A stretch of DNA of 64,000 nucleotides from NCBI GenBank assembly GCA_964451255.1, contig CAYVHL010000009.1:1-64000 (forward strand), read 5' to 3'. The notes beneath the pieces are model-generated. The model was given only the letters and a program-made list of their open reading frames with translations, had not been told where the DNA came from and did no database searches. The DNA comes from JAHBTB01 sp964451255 (GTDB lineage Bacteria > Armatimonadota > Fimbriimonadia > Fimbriimonadales > Fimbriimonadaceae). Below are positions 16,035 through 23,780 of this stretch, in pieces; position 1 is the first letter of the stretch, and every line of letters begins with the position of its first letter. Both the position numbers and the translations under genes were made by a program.

Positions 16035-16667
16035 ATGAAACAAGTATTAGCTCTCGCCATTCTGGCGGCGTCGGTCTGCGCGCACGCCCAGGTGTTCTAT
16101 GACAACGGCGGCCCCAACCAGTCCACTGGCGACGAAATGACCCTGTGGATGTCGACAGAGGACTTCATGCTGACAAGAGACACCGTCTGGCACGGCCTCC
16201 ACTTCTGGACGCTTGAAAATCCTGGTGCGCCCAACGACGGCCAGCTCTACATCGGCCTCTTTGACGACATTGCGGGATACCCCGGCGAGATCCTTGCAGA
16301 CCGGACTGTTTCCGAAGGGGTTGACTACACGAGGACGTTCATTCAGAGCGGCCTCGATGGCAACCGTGACGAGTACCGATACGACGTGACCATCGCAGAC
16401 GTCCTCCTTTCGGGCAACGTCCGTTATCACCTGGGCCTGCACCTCAACCCGACGAACAACTACGGCAGCATGGACCACAGGGATTGGGAGACCACGGATG
16501 CAAATGGTAGCCACACAGGATATGACAGCCTTTACGGTCGGCAGCAATGGTTAGACAACGATCGCGAGCATGCTTTCAACCTGAGTTCGGAGGCCGTCCC
16601 CGAACCGGCGAGCATGACCGTCCTCGCGCTCGGCGCCCTGGCGCTGATCCGCCGCCGCAAGAACTGA
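16035..16667 (+). CDS. PEP-CTERM sorted surface protein, copy 2
   Basis: 210 residues, a tandem paralogue of the preceding gene with long identical stretches (QVFYDNGGPN, LHLNPTNNYGS, VPEPASMTVLALGALAL). It has a signal peptide, the same exported beta domain and the same exosortase-type tail ending RRRKN. The ATG at 16035 is preferred over one 30 bases upstream because it matches the start context of copy 1, including the GGAAGGAGAAC ribosome site. Divergence is spread over the middle of the domain, consistent with relaxed or diversifying selection on exposed loops. No exosortase gene lies in the window. Confidence 0.85.
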   Translation: MKQVLALAILAASVCAHAQVFYDNGGPNQSTGDEMTLWMSTEDFMLTRDTVWHGLHFWTLENPGAPNDGQLYIGLFDDIAGYPGEILADRTVSEGVDYTRTFIQSGLDGNRDEYRYDVTIADVLLSGNVRYHLGLHLNPTNNYGSMDHRDWETTDANGSHTGYDSLYGRQQWLDNDREHAFNLSSEAVPEPASMTVLALGALALIRRRKN

Positions 16668-16765
16668 AACACCCCGCGCAAGACCGTCCCCGATCTGGTC
16701 AAGACAAACGAGTGCGCCGGGCGGCTTGGAATCTGTCAACGACAATTGGCTTTAGGTAGTAGACC

Positions 16766-17074
16766 ATGGCTATGTATGTGCTGGAAGTTGTCTTCGAACG
16801 CAGGTACGGCGACAAACCTCTTGACGCTTCCACCGACACTCCCCTTTATGAGATTCAAACGTGGGTCATTGAAAGCACGGATGCTCTTGCGGCTCAGGAA
16901 GCAGTTAGGAAAACGGCGACCCGTAGAGAGGTGTCTTACAAGAACCAAGATGGAGAAGAGGTCAACTGGTTGCTCTATTCGGTCCTTGAACCGAAGCTGA
17001 TTCTAAGTTCAAGTGACCTGCAAATCGGGGCTGAGGTTGCTTCCAGTCTTGCTGACGAACCTACTCCGGTGTAG
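16766..17074 (+). CDS. DUF4288-like small protein
   Basis: 102 residues, soluble. The pattern YVLEVVFER... IESTDALAAQEAVRKTA... YKNQDGEEVNWLLYSVLEP... DLQIGAEV matches the DUF4288 layout: a first strand, an A-rich helix, then the diagnostic YxNxDGExVxW segment. DUF4288 proteins are often found among polymorphic-toxin immunity genes, though their function is not firmly known. This is the first gene of the AT-richer island and is not in an obvious operon with the PEP-CTERM genes. Confidence 0.68.
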   Translation: MAMYVLEVVFERRYGDKPLDASTDTPLYEIQTWVIESTDALAAQEAVRKTATRREVSYKNQDGEEVNWLLYSVLEPKLILSSSDLQIGAEVASSLADEPTPV

Positions 17075-17107
17075 CGAGTAGGTCACTGGCGGGAGCATAT
17101 TCTATCC

Positions 17108-17776
17108 ATGAACAATCTCGAATTTACACATGGGCACGAGTGCCTGCCAGGCGTCCACGACGCCGAGGTTCGTGCGGTCCATTTAAGCGACGGGACGCTC
17201 ACACTTGACACACGCACCAGTCGTTGCGCCATACTCACTCGCTACCTGCTGAAGCTGAACAAGATGGGTGCCTCTGATCCAGAAGATTCATATGTTCCGG
17301 TCACTTCCCAAATGGCAGAACACGAGATTCAGTCCATAATAGGGCAGCAACTTCTAACAATAGACGACATATTCGGCTATAGATTCATGTTTGTTCCATT
17401 TGAAACGGCACGCGTTAGCGAAGAGTGGTCCCGCAACACGCGTCATCTACTCGTTGTCAACACAAGGTGGATCATTACTACCAATGGGAAGGTTGCAGTA
17501 GACTCCATCTCGGACAGTTTCGATAGCCAGTACTCTCATGCCATCGCCCGTTTGCGAAGGCGGAACCTGAGAATGCAGCCACAGATTGTCTTGCGAGCGA
17601 CACTCACGAGCAACTATGACATTAGCATTGCCTTTTCAGACAATAGTGAATTGCTGGTAATGAAATCAGGGGAGAAGCTTAGCGGGATTGAGTACTGGCA
17701 CTTCCTATTGCCAAACATCAATCCCAGGAAAAGTATCTTGCTTGATTCAGAAGGACTATTTTGGAATCAGCCATAG
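17108..17776 (+). CDS. Hypothetical protein of the accessory island
   Basis: 222 residues, no signal peptide or membrane segment. Two beta-rich segments bracket the protein: HDAEVRAVHLSDGTLTLD at the N-terminus and NYDISIAFSDNSELLVM near the C-terminus, which look like repeats of one small fold. I do not recognise a family. Codon use is AT-richer than the housekeeping genes. It lies 34 bases after the DUF4288-like gene, on the same strand, as part of a row of short unrelated genes. Confidence 0.55.
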   Translation: MNNLEFTHGHECLPGVHDAEVRAVHLSDGTLTLDTRTSRCAILTRYLLKLNKMGASDPEDSYVPVTSQMAEHEIQSIIGQQLLTIDDIFGYRFMFVPFETARVSEEWSRNTRHLLVVNTRWIITTNGKVAVDSISDSFDSQYSHAIARLRRRNLRMQPQIVLRATLTSNYDISIAFSDNSELLVMKSGEKLSGIEYWHFLLPNINPRKSILLDSEGLFWNQP

Positions 17777-17788
17777 GAAATTGCATGA

Positions 17789-17923
17789 GTGGGTTCAGCC
17801 ACCGCTCCGTCTGCTATGGCCCCAAGATTCGTAGACCAGGAAATTGAGGAAGGCGTCGAACATGCTGGCGACATGATTGAAACAATCCAACGTAACATTG
17901 ACGAAGTCTTTGGGCAAAAGTAG
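17789..17923 (+). CDS. Short ORF, possibly a toxin-tail remnant
   Basis: 44 residues from a GTG at 17789 (or 35 from the ATG at 17816), ending DMIETIQRNIDEVFGQK. An in-frame stop lies immediately upstream. The sequence is amphipathic and acidic, and could be the last helix of a larger protein whose body was lost. There is no clear ribosome site. It is only 12 bases from the following gene. Confidence 0.3.
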   Translation: MGSATAPSAMAPRFVDQEIEEGVEHAGDMIETIQRNIDEVFGQK

Positions 17924-17935
17924 GGAAACAATCCA

Positions 17936-18841
17936 GTGGGTCGTGATGTTCCTCCTAAAACCTTTAAGATCGCATGCCTAAGTGTGATCATCATGTGTGT
18001 GGCCTTCGCGATCATGGGCGCAATTCTTCTTACCATCTCGTCATCTATGGATTCACGAGCCCTAAATGGCTTGAATGAAATCGATCCGACGGTTGCCAAC
18101 CGGTTAGACGCGGCACTGATCACCCGATCTATTGTCTGCTCAACCGTGGCAGGACTCATCGTTCTTGCCCTCCTCCGTTGGAACCATGTCATAAACCTGC
18201 CGGTACGTATCCTCTGCGGAGTCGCGTTAGCTGCGCTGGCGACCATTGCGGCCCCGGCCCTGGGCATCAACAGCCTTGTTTCAGTCTGTATCTTTACGCT
18301 CTTGGCTGCTCTGCTCATTTACCTAGCCCAAAGTGAGAGCCCGCAGAATGCGCAGTTGCTGGCTTGGATGCACCGGAACGACTGGCACGAGATCGAGCGG
18401 ACCGGCGCGTCATCTACCGTTCGAAGAGTGGAACGGATGGAGGGAATGGAACAAGCCGCACTGATCATCCAAAAGTTCCCACACTTCAACTTCGTCGCCC
18501 GTCGGGAGACATACGGCTGTCTCATTGCAATAGCAGAGATACATGCCGTGCCAAGCGCAGGGTGGGAGACAACCCTTGACAATTGTGACGCCTATCTAGG
18601 TTGGTTTATAGAAGATGAATCCGACAAGGAAATACAGGCCCAGGTTGGTTCCACATTGCTCTCAGGCAGCGAAGTAGAGGTCTTCAAGAGCGTTTACCAC
18701 GCCCACAAGGTGCTCGTGGCAAAGACAAATGACTATAGTTGGGTTCAGTCCATGGCCACGAGCGAGTTCGAGGACTACCGCCGTGCTTGCGCAGCGGCGG
18801 CAAACGAGATGGAGAAACATGGTTACTTCCGTGACCAATGA
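17936..18841 (+). CDS. Membrane protein of unknown function, accessory island
   Basis: 301 residues from a GTG start: about four hydrophobic segments in the first 140 residues (around 12-36, 62-84, 90-112 and 113-133), then a soluble helical domain of about 165 residues including a WMHRNDWHEIERTG segment. No family recognised. It lies 12 bases after the short ORF and belongs by composition to the island. A 183-residue minus-strand frame covering the same DNA is rich in Ser, Arg and Met in shadow fashion and is rejected. Confidence 0.55.
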   Translation: MGRDVPPKTFKIACLSVIIMCVAFAIMGAILLTISSSMDSRALNGLNEIDPTVANRLDAALITRSIVCSTVAGLIVLALLRWNHVINLPVRILCGVALAALATIAAPALGINSLVSVCIFTLLAALLIYLAQSESPQNAQLLAWMHRNDWHEIERTGASSTVRRVERMEGMEQAALIIQKFPHFNFVARRETYGCLIAIAEIHAVPSAGWETTLDNCDAYLGWFIEDESDKEIQAQVGSTLLSGSEVEVFKSVYHAHKVLVAKTNDYSWVQSMATSEFEDYRRACAAAANEMEKHGYFRDQ

Positions 18842-18973
18842 TAATGAACCGACCGTTTCAGCGGAATCTAAAGCTGGCAGCGGGGTCCGTCGCCACAACG
18901 GCGACGGCTCCGGTGGTAAAGTTAGACTTCCAATAGGGCCATGGCAACCCTGACGGCCCGATCGTAAAATCGT

Positions 18974-19423
18974 ATGGACAATGACAGTTATCTCGAGGAG
19001 GTTCTGAAGGGGTACGGTAGTCGCCTTCTTGAAGTGATTCGACCACGGCTTGACGTAAGTCGGTGTCGCTATCTTACTTACGAACCCGCGCAAGATTTCC
19101 GATATTCACCGGGCGTTCCGGGGCGTACTGAGTGGTTTGCGGAATTTGCCAAGAGGCGACTATTGCTCTTTATGGACTGGGTAGACGAAAGTTCCACAAT
19201 AGTTTATGGGCAGGCCTACAGGCTATCGGAGCCGATCGACTCCTTCAAGGACTTTGACCGTTTCTGCGGATACAATTTCGTATGGGCCGTCCCGATGGCG
19301 ATGCTACTTACAGAAGACTGGGGGAGCAGCGTCAAGGCACCCACGGATCAATCTGTTGCCGGCGTTTTCTTACAGATGTACGATAACGACGGTTACGTGT
19401 TTTTGCCACTATCAGCGACCTAG
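18974..19423 (+). CDS. Hypothetical protein of the accessory island
   Basis: 149 residues, acidic and aromatic-rich, no signal or membrane helix. It has an internal CGYNFVWAVPMAMLL stretch and ends DNDGYVFLPLSAT. Its size, composition and position beside other short orphans resemble immunity proteins of polymorphic toxin systems, but I see no family motif, so this is context only. A reasonable ribosome site is not obvious. The 133 bases before it contain nothing firm beyond a 44-codon ORF at 18819-18953. Confidence 0.45.
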   Translation: MDNDSYLEEVLKGYGSRLLEVIRPRLDVSRCRYLTYEPAQDFRYSPGVPGRTEWFAEFAKRRLLLFMDWVDESSTIVYGQAYRLSEPIDSFKDFDRFCGYNFVWAVPMAMLLTEDWGSSVKAPTDQSVAGVFLQMYDNDGYVFLPLSAT

Positions 19424-19626
19424 TTCGGACTGGGTTGCCCGAAGGGGGACGAACAATCCAGCGTGCTGGCTGGCCTGAACCATCTTTCTTCTTCAGGTGG
19501 ACGGGTGGCCACGATCGTTCCCCTTTCCATGTGGGGGGCCTGGTGAAACCAGTGCATGAGGCGCCATGCACCTTCCCAAGTTGCCAGCCGCGACGACCGT
19601 CGCCTCTTCCCTGAGGTAACGCATAC

Positions 19627-19730
19627 GCCGCGACGCATGAACCTGGCGGGCCGTCACTAGTTTCAACGCCGTGTCAACCGCACTCCGCCGAGCACAAGCA
19701 GACCGAGTCGCCGAGATAGACATCAGGCTC
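19627..19730. repeat. 104-bp direct repeat, copy 1
   Basis: Hand alignment to 21286-21389 shows 87 of 104 identical positions (about 84 percent) with no gaps. Both copies read, in the same plus-strand frame, a peptide of the form AVxSFNAVSxALRxAQADRxxEIDIRL, preceded in both by an in-frame TGA. The 317 bases from 19424 to 19740 hold no other convincing gene. Confidence 0.7.
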
Positions 19731-19812
19731 GACACCTCACATGCTAGACTACTCGAGGAACGCTCCCGCGCCAAGGATTCCCAGAGAGACGCTCGGAACG
19801 CAAAGACCGAAG

Positions 19813-20334
19813 ATGACGCGAGAAACTAGCCACAAATTGCGCAGTAGAATGAAGTGGCGGGCCCTGAGTTTTCTTTTCATTGGAATGTCACTCGGAATGA
19901 TTATGGGGCTCGTCCTCACACGAATCTTGAAACCAGACGTAGGGCAGTTCGAATCTGACGGACTGTTTTTTGTCGGAGGAGTAGCGGTGCCCACCACCTC
20001 GGCTTGGACGTATGAACTCCACGGCACCAAGGCGACAATGACCAAGAAGGGCCTCTGGCATAGCGCAACGTTGACGATAGAATCCATTGGGAAACTCAGC
20101 GAGAAGAATTCGGTCCACCTGCGATATGACTATCATAAGCTCTTGATTGTTCACAACGCCTCGGGTGCCGAGATACTTGGGCATTCTATCACTGACGGAA
20201 AACGAGTTTGCTACGAAGGATTCATTCTGGATGCAGGTCGATACACTGTTTTTGAAGGATGGTGCGGCTCAGACGACAAGGAAGCTTTGTCACAGATGCA
20301 AGAAATCATCATTCATACTTGGATCGCCGTTTAG
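19813..20334 (+). CDS. Single-pass membrane protein of unknown function
   Basis: 173 residues from the ATG at 19813 (other starts at 19741 and 19849). One N-terminal transmembrane helix, FLFIGMSLGMIMGLVLT, is followed by an extracytoplasmic beta-rich domain. The domain contains WTYELHGTKATMTKKG and a single EILGHSI stretch; two cysteines in the last third (VCYEGF and WCGSDD) might pair. No family recognised. It is island-type in composition and sits between the first direct repeat and the HExxH gene. Confidence 0.5.
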   Translation: MTRETSHKLRSRMKWRALSFLFIGMSLGMIMGLVLTRILKPDVGQFESDGLFFVGGVAVPTTSAWTYELHGTKATMTKKGLWHSATLTIESIGKLSEKNSVHLRYDYHKLLIVHNASGAEILGHSITDGKRVCYEGFILDAGRYTVFEGWCGSDDKEALSQMQEIIIHTWIAV

Positions 20335-20409
20335 TGAAGTGTGCTGAGAGAGCCACACTATGATGTTGACAATGAGAAGCGGTGACCGAAAGGGCAAACG
20401 AAGCGAGGG

Positions 20410-20913
20410 GTGACATGGCGATTGGCGGTACGGTATGGGCACTGCGACAATGTTCCCACAAAGAAAATCGACAAGTCCGGCCAATATCCTGTATCGTTGG
20501 AACTGTATTTAAGCGGCTTCACAAAAGCCATAAACGACTTTGGTGACAACATTGGCAAACAAGTCGATCAATTCTTCAACGGAAGAAAGGAAGTCGATCC
20601 TGATGGCTACCCGGCCCGGGTGGGTGGATGGGTGCTAAACCCGAAGCATAACGCGATGACGCTTCCTCCGGGTGTAGGGTACCTTCATGACGACGAAGAC
20701 TGGGACTACTATCGTAGTGATCGAGGCAAGAACTGGCGAAATCACGAACATCAGCATATCCAGCAGATCAAGTGGATGGGTGCAGTGCTATATATCGCCG
20801 AAGTAGTCAGAGGGTACGTGACGACACGCTCTCACGATAATGCACCTCTGGAGATTGATGCCGATAACTATCGATCAGATGTCCAATGGCGACCACCATT
20901 CCAGGAACAATGA
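20410..20913 (+). CDS. HExxH-motif protein, putative toxin-tip metallopeptidase
   Basis: 167 residues from a weak GTG start; no signal peptide. The C-terminal half has NHEHQHIQQIKWMG, a perfect HExxH zinc-peptidase motif, followed about 30 residues later by APLEIDADNY, where the glutamate is well placed as third zinc ligand. This arrangement resembles the compact metallopeptidase-like tips found at the C-termini of Rhs-type proteins. The poor start and absence of a secretion signal fit an orphaned tip rather than a complete secreted protein. Its stop overlaps the start of a lipoprotein gene (ATGA), a typical effector-immunity spacing. Activity is inferred only. Confidence 0.5.
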   Translation: MTWRLAVRYGHCDNVPTKKIDKSGQYPVSLELYLSGFTKAINDFGDNIGKQVDQFFNGRKEVDPDGYPARVGGWVLNPKHNAMTLPPGVGYLHDDEDWDYYRSDRGKNWRNHEHQHIQQIKWMGAVLYIAEVVRGYVTTRSHDNAPLEIDADNYRSDVQWRPPFQEQ

Positions 20914-21224
20914 AGCAAACACGTCTGATCCTTCTTCTGGCGGTACTTGCGGGAAGCTTGCTCTCCGGTTGCAGTAAGTTGACTGGACTCATCATAATCA
21001 ACTATACGAGTGACGAAGTGGATATATACATAAACGGTGAAAAGATTAACCAACGAGCATCGCCAAAGTCATATATTTACGATCGCGTTTATCTCGGTGA
21101 CAAGCTGACTGTCGAGGCTAGGGGAATTCAGTCAGGCAGGGAAATACGCCTTGAATACTTGAAGTCTATGGTTACAAAGGCCGTAACTGAAGATCATCCA
21201 GAGTTTATAGTTGAATTGAAGTGA
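20910..21224 (+). CDS. Small lipoprotein, candidate partner of the HExxH protein
   Basis: 104 residues from the ATG at 20910: signal peptide with lipobox LLSGC (cysteine near residue 21), then a short beta-rich domain containing NYTSDEVDIYINGEKI and YDRVYLGDKLTVEA. The start overlaps the stop of the HExxH gene as ATGA. Membrane-anchored lipoproteins are common immunity partners of toxins that act outside the cytoplasm, so this is a candidate immunity protein. The family is not recognised. Confidence 0.6.
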   Translation: MKQTRLILLLAVLAGSLLSGCSKLTGLIIINYTSDEVDIYINGEKINQRASPKSYIYDRVYLGDKLTVEARGIQSGREIRLEYLKSMVTKAVTEDHPEFIVELK

Positions 21225-21285
21225 AGAAGAACGGACATGCACTGAGATTTCAGATGAGAGATGAATCGGGGCCGGACTCAACCTT

Positions 21286-21389
21286 GCCGCGACGCATGAT
21301 CCACCTCGGCCGTCTCTAGTTTCAACGCAGTGTCCGCCGCCCTCCGCCATGCCCAAGCAGACCGAGCCGTCGAGATAGACATCCGGCTC
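21286..21389. repeat. 104-bp direct repeat, copy 2
   Basis: Partner of 19627-19730 (about 84 percent identical, ungapped). Copy 2 is followed immediately by the RHS-like relic in the same reading frame; copy 1 is followed instead by unrelated sequence and the single-pass membrane protein gene. The 1.66 kb between the copies contains three short orphan genes. Confidence 0.7.
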
Positions 21390-21644
21390 TTGCTCCGCGT
21401 CAACTCGATCGCCCACAAGACGAGCGGGTCGGTGGCGATCTCGTCCGAGAGCTACGTCTACGACGGCGCCGGGGACATGTCCAGCAAGATGGTCGACGGG
21501 CTCACCACGACCGTCCCCAGCGGGACGACGGCTGACTCCTGCCCGGTCGACGCGCGCACGAACCACACTGCGCAGGCATGGGCACCCGCCGCGATGCTGG
21601 CGGCCTTGGCACCGATTGCCGTCAACTCAAGGGTCCACTGCTAA
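21330..21644 (+). pseudogene. RHS/YD-repeat protein relic
   Basis: A 104-codon open frame whose middle (21453-21515) reads YVYDGAGDMSSKMVDGLTTT, a good match to one RHS repeat unit of the usual YxYDxxGNxxSKxxDGxTTT form. Only a single unit survives; upstream the frame runs into the direct repeat and downstream it becomes Ala-rich and uninformative. GC is higher here than in the flanking small genes. I read it as a fragment of a once-larger Rhs-type protein. A minus-strand frame over the same bases is longer but shows no recognisable motif. Confidence 0.45.
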
Positions 21645-22010
21645 CCAGTCATGGCCTTCGCGACGAAGCACCTTCCGCTGCAGCACCGGCTCGAACCCAT
21701 CGATAGCCGCCGGCCCGTTTCCTGAAGGGTCTTGGTTCTTGTCAGAGAAGTACATAAGAAACGTCCTAAGTCCATAACCTTCTTCTTGGACAAGCCTGAT
21801 GTGTTCGATGGCCTGCGTATACCCGGGCTGGCGACGGCCATTGGAAGCTCGTTCCCACCGGTCGCGAAGGATCACCGCGCGAGCACCCTCAGTGTTCCGG
21901 TTCCACGCGCCGAATATGACGAACCTTTCCGCTTCGTTGACAAAGGACCAACTCCATGTCCAGTTGCGGCACGTACCGCCTTGGCTCTCAATGAACCGCC
22001 TTCTGCTCAT
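21627..22010 (-). pseudogene. Truncated McrA-like HNH endonuclease (N-terminal domain only)
   Basis: 127 residues: MSRRRFIES...CRNWTWSWSFVNEAERFVIFGAWNRNTEG, then RQPGYTQAIEHIRLVQEEGYGLRTF and a closing GFEPVLQRKVL. This is the layout of the N-terminal domain of HNH endonucleases related to 5-methylcytosine-specific McrA, as far as I recognise them. The HNH nuclease half that should follow is absent; the frame stops soon after the domain boundary and the DNA beyond is the RHS relic on the other strand. It is therefore likely a broken restriction gene, unless the domain acts alone. Confidence 0.5.
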
Positions 22011-22387
22011 AGTCGTTCACCAGACCGGGCCGCGCCGACTCCTTTGCTCGGCGGGCGCGGAACCAGCCATCATTATGGCGCACGTCCGGTGGTTATGTCG
22101 CTTTGAGCATTGGTCGTGCCGGTCATTGGGATCCATCCCGGGCCTTGATTTCCTCATTAGTTTGGTCTCCGAGCCCGGTGGCGCACTGAGGCAGGCCGTA
22201 CCCCACGGTCGACGGGCTGTCGCCTGTGTGACCGCCCCGCCAATCCCGGCCCGGGCGCCCCATCCCGGAGCGCCTACAGACAAGAGCCGGGGGGCCACGG
22301 CGGCTCCCCGGCCGCCACGCCGACGGGCGAGAAGCTTTGCGCCACCGGCAGACTGGCCGCGCGCGGATTTGGTATCTTAGTCGTGCA
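22011..22387. other. Intergenic stretch without a supported gene
   Basis: About 377 bases of mixed composition between the McrA-like fragment and the DUF4397 lipoprotein. Open frames here are short, Arg/Pro-rich and in conflict with each other. No repeat, tRNA or clear terminator was seen. It probably marks the right boundary of the accessory island. Confidence 0.5.
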
Positions 22388-23137
22388 ATGAAGATGCGAC
22401 ACGCTGTCCTTCTCGTGGCGACCCTCGTCTTTGCGGGTCTGACAGGCTGTGGCGGTAGCGGCGGCGGCTTTCTGGACGCCGACCCGCGGATTTACTTCCT
22501 GAACGCGTCAACCGACGCTGGGGCCTGCGACTTCGTAGTCAACGACGTGGTCGACGCCGGTGCGCTGGACTACTTGGCCCACTCCGCCGACTGGAAGCAA
22601 AAGGACCAACTGGACGACAGCGAGGGCGGCTACGACGTATCCGTCGCCCCGACCGCAGGCGGCACGGAGTACGACCGGATCGACATCGACCTGGCGGCGA
22701 ACACTTCCACCGTCTTCGCGCTGGCAGGACAGAAGACCCCGCCCGACAACGACCCCGCCAAGATCCTCAAGCTCCTCAGCTTCAGCGTGAACCGCACCCA
22801 ACCGAGCACGGGGAAAGTCCGGCTTGTCGTGTTGAACGCCTTCAACCGGTCGGCGGGCCTCGGCACACCGGCGATCGTGCTCAAGAACCCCGGCGACCTG
22901 CCGCAGTTCCAGTCCAGCGCGGTGAACCCGGGCGAGACGACGACCTTCGAGGTCGACAGCGGCACCTTCACGTGGGACGCGAAGCGCGCCGACGCCGAGG
23001 CGGTGTACGCGAGCGCCTCGGCCACTTTGGAATCGGGCAAGCTCTATCTCGTGGTCGTCTCCGGCATCGAGGGGGCGGGCACGGTCGCCCTGCAACCCAA
23101 GATCACCTTCGTGCCCCTGGCCGTCAAGACGGACTGA
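22388..23137 (+). CDS. DUF4397-type lipoprotein
   Basis: 249 residues with a lipoprotein signal peptide (lipobox LTGC, cysteine near residue 20) followed by a Gly/Ser linker and two related beta-sandwich segments. The first begins RIYFLNASTDAGACDFVVN and the second RLVVLNAFNRSAGLGTPAIVL, the RxxNAS-like openings characteristic of DUF4397 domains. These are exported proteins of unknown function, often surface-attached. The ATG at 22388 puts the hydrophobic core at residues 6-18. It precedes an ECF sigma factor gene by 97 bases, which could regulate envelope functions. Confidence 0.7.
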   Translation: MKMRHAVLLVATLVFAGLTGCGGSGGGFLDADPRIYFLNASTDAGACDFVVNDVVDAGALDYLAHSADWKQKDQLDDSEGGYDVSVAPTAGGTEYDRIDIDLAANTSTVFALAGQKTPPDNDPAKILKLLSFSVNRTQPSTGKVRLVVLNAFNRSAGLGTPAIVLKNPGDLPQFQSSAVNPGETTTFEVDSGTFTWDAKRADAEAVYASASATLESGKLYLVVVSGIEGAGTVALQPKITFVPLAVKTD

Positions 23138-23234
23138 CACCTTCATCCTGGGCCCCGGGGAAAACCCGTCGGCCCAGGCAAAGTCACTGGGTTATACTTT
23201 CCCGCGCGTCCTTTCCGACGCCCTCTCCGTCTCT

Positions 23235-23780
23235 ATGTCGAGCAATCCTCGGGACGACTCGCTTGCCGAAAAGCGCTTACTGAACGCCCTCGCAATGGGT
23301 GACAGGGGCGCGCTTTCGGGCCTGTACCAACTATACGGGGACAAGATCTTCCGATACACGTACAGGATGCTGGGCAACCGCACCGATGCTGAGGATGCGA
23401 CGGCAGAGACCTTCTTGCGGGTCGTCCGCCGCTCGGCCGAATTACGGGCCGACGGCGCCTTCCGCACCTGGCTCTTTCGGATCGCAAGGAACCTTTGCAT
23501 CGACCGGATGCGGCAGCACAAGCTGTTGGAACTCCCAGCGGAGGCGCATTACAATGGGACAGAGGCCCGGTCTGCCCTCAAGGTGACCGTCCAGCAGGCG
23601 CTGGACGAATTGCCGGAGGAATACCGACAGCCCTTGATCCTGTGCGATCTGGAGGAGATCTCGGCCAAGGAAGCGGCCGAGATCCTTGAGATCAGTGTGC
23701 CGGCCCTCAAATCGCGGCTCTACCGCGGCAGGAGGGCGCTGCGGGACCGGTTGGGCGGCTCGTTGGAGAAACTGACATGA
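23235..23780 (+). CDS. ECF-type RNA polymerase sigma factor
   Basis: 181 residues with sigma region 2 (about 15-85, with YQLYGDKIFRYTYRMLGNRTDAEDATAETFLRV and FRTWLFRIARNLCIDRMR) and region 4 (about 110-170, LPEEYRQPLILCDLEEISAKEAAEIL and the recognition-helix region PALKSRLYRGRRALRDRL). This is the complete minimal ECF architecture. The next gene overlaps it as ATGA and is the natural candidate for a cognate anti-sigma factor. The target promoter is unknown; the unusual GGTCAA-15-TATACA elements at 15-16 kb are one possible, untested candidate. Confidence 0.92.
   Translation: MSSNPRDDSLAEKRLLNALAMGDRGALSGLYQLYGDKIFRYTYRMLGNRTDAEDATAETFLRVVRRSAELRADGAFRTWLFRIARNLCIDRMRQHKLLELPAEAHYNGTEARSALKVTVQQALDELPEEYRQPLILCDLEEISAKEAAEILEISVPALKSRLYRGRRALRDRLGGSLEKLT

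Noticed and set aside
17767..18318. Minus-strand 183-codon frame
   Set aside because: It is Ser/Arg/Met-rich with no motif and lies opposite a membrane protein with convincing hydrophobic helices on the plus strand.
18819..18953. 44-codon plus-strand ORF (MVTSVTNDNEP...)
   Set aside because: No ribosome site, overlaps the end of the previous gene, and has a low-complexity Gly/Ser stretch; it could be a small gene but nothing supports it.
21132..21566. Minus-strand 144-codon frame opposite the RHS relic
   Set aside because: No recognisable motif, and opposite a plus-strand frame with an RHS-type unit; also overlaps a lipoprotein gene end.
23147..23178. 8-bp perfect stem (CCTGGGCC/GGCCCAGG) after the DUF4397 gene
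   Set aside because: No T-run follows, so it is not called a terminator; it may just be GC-rich chance pairing.
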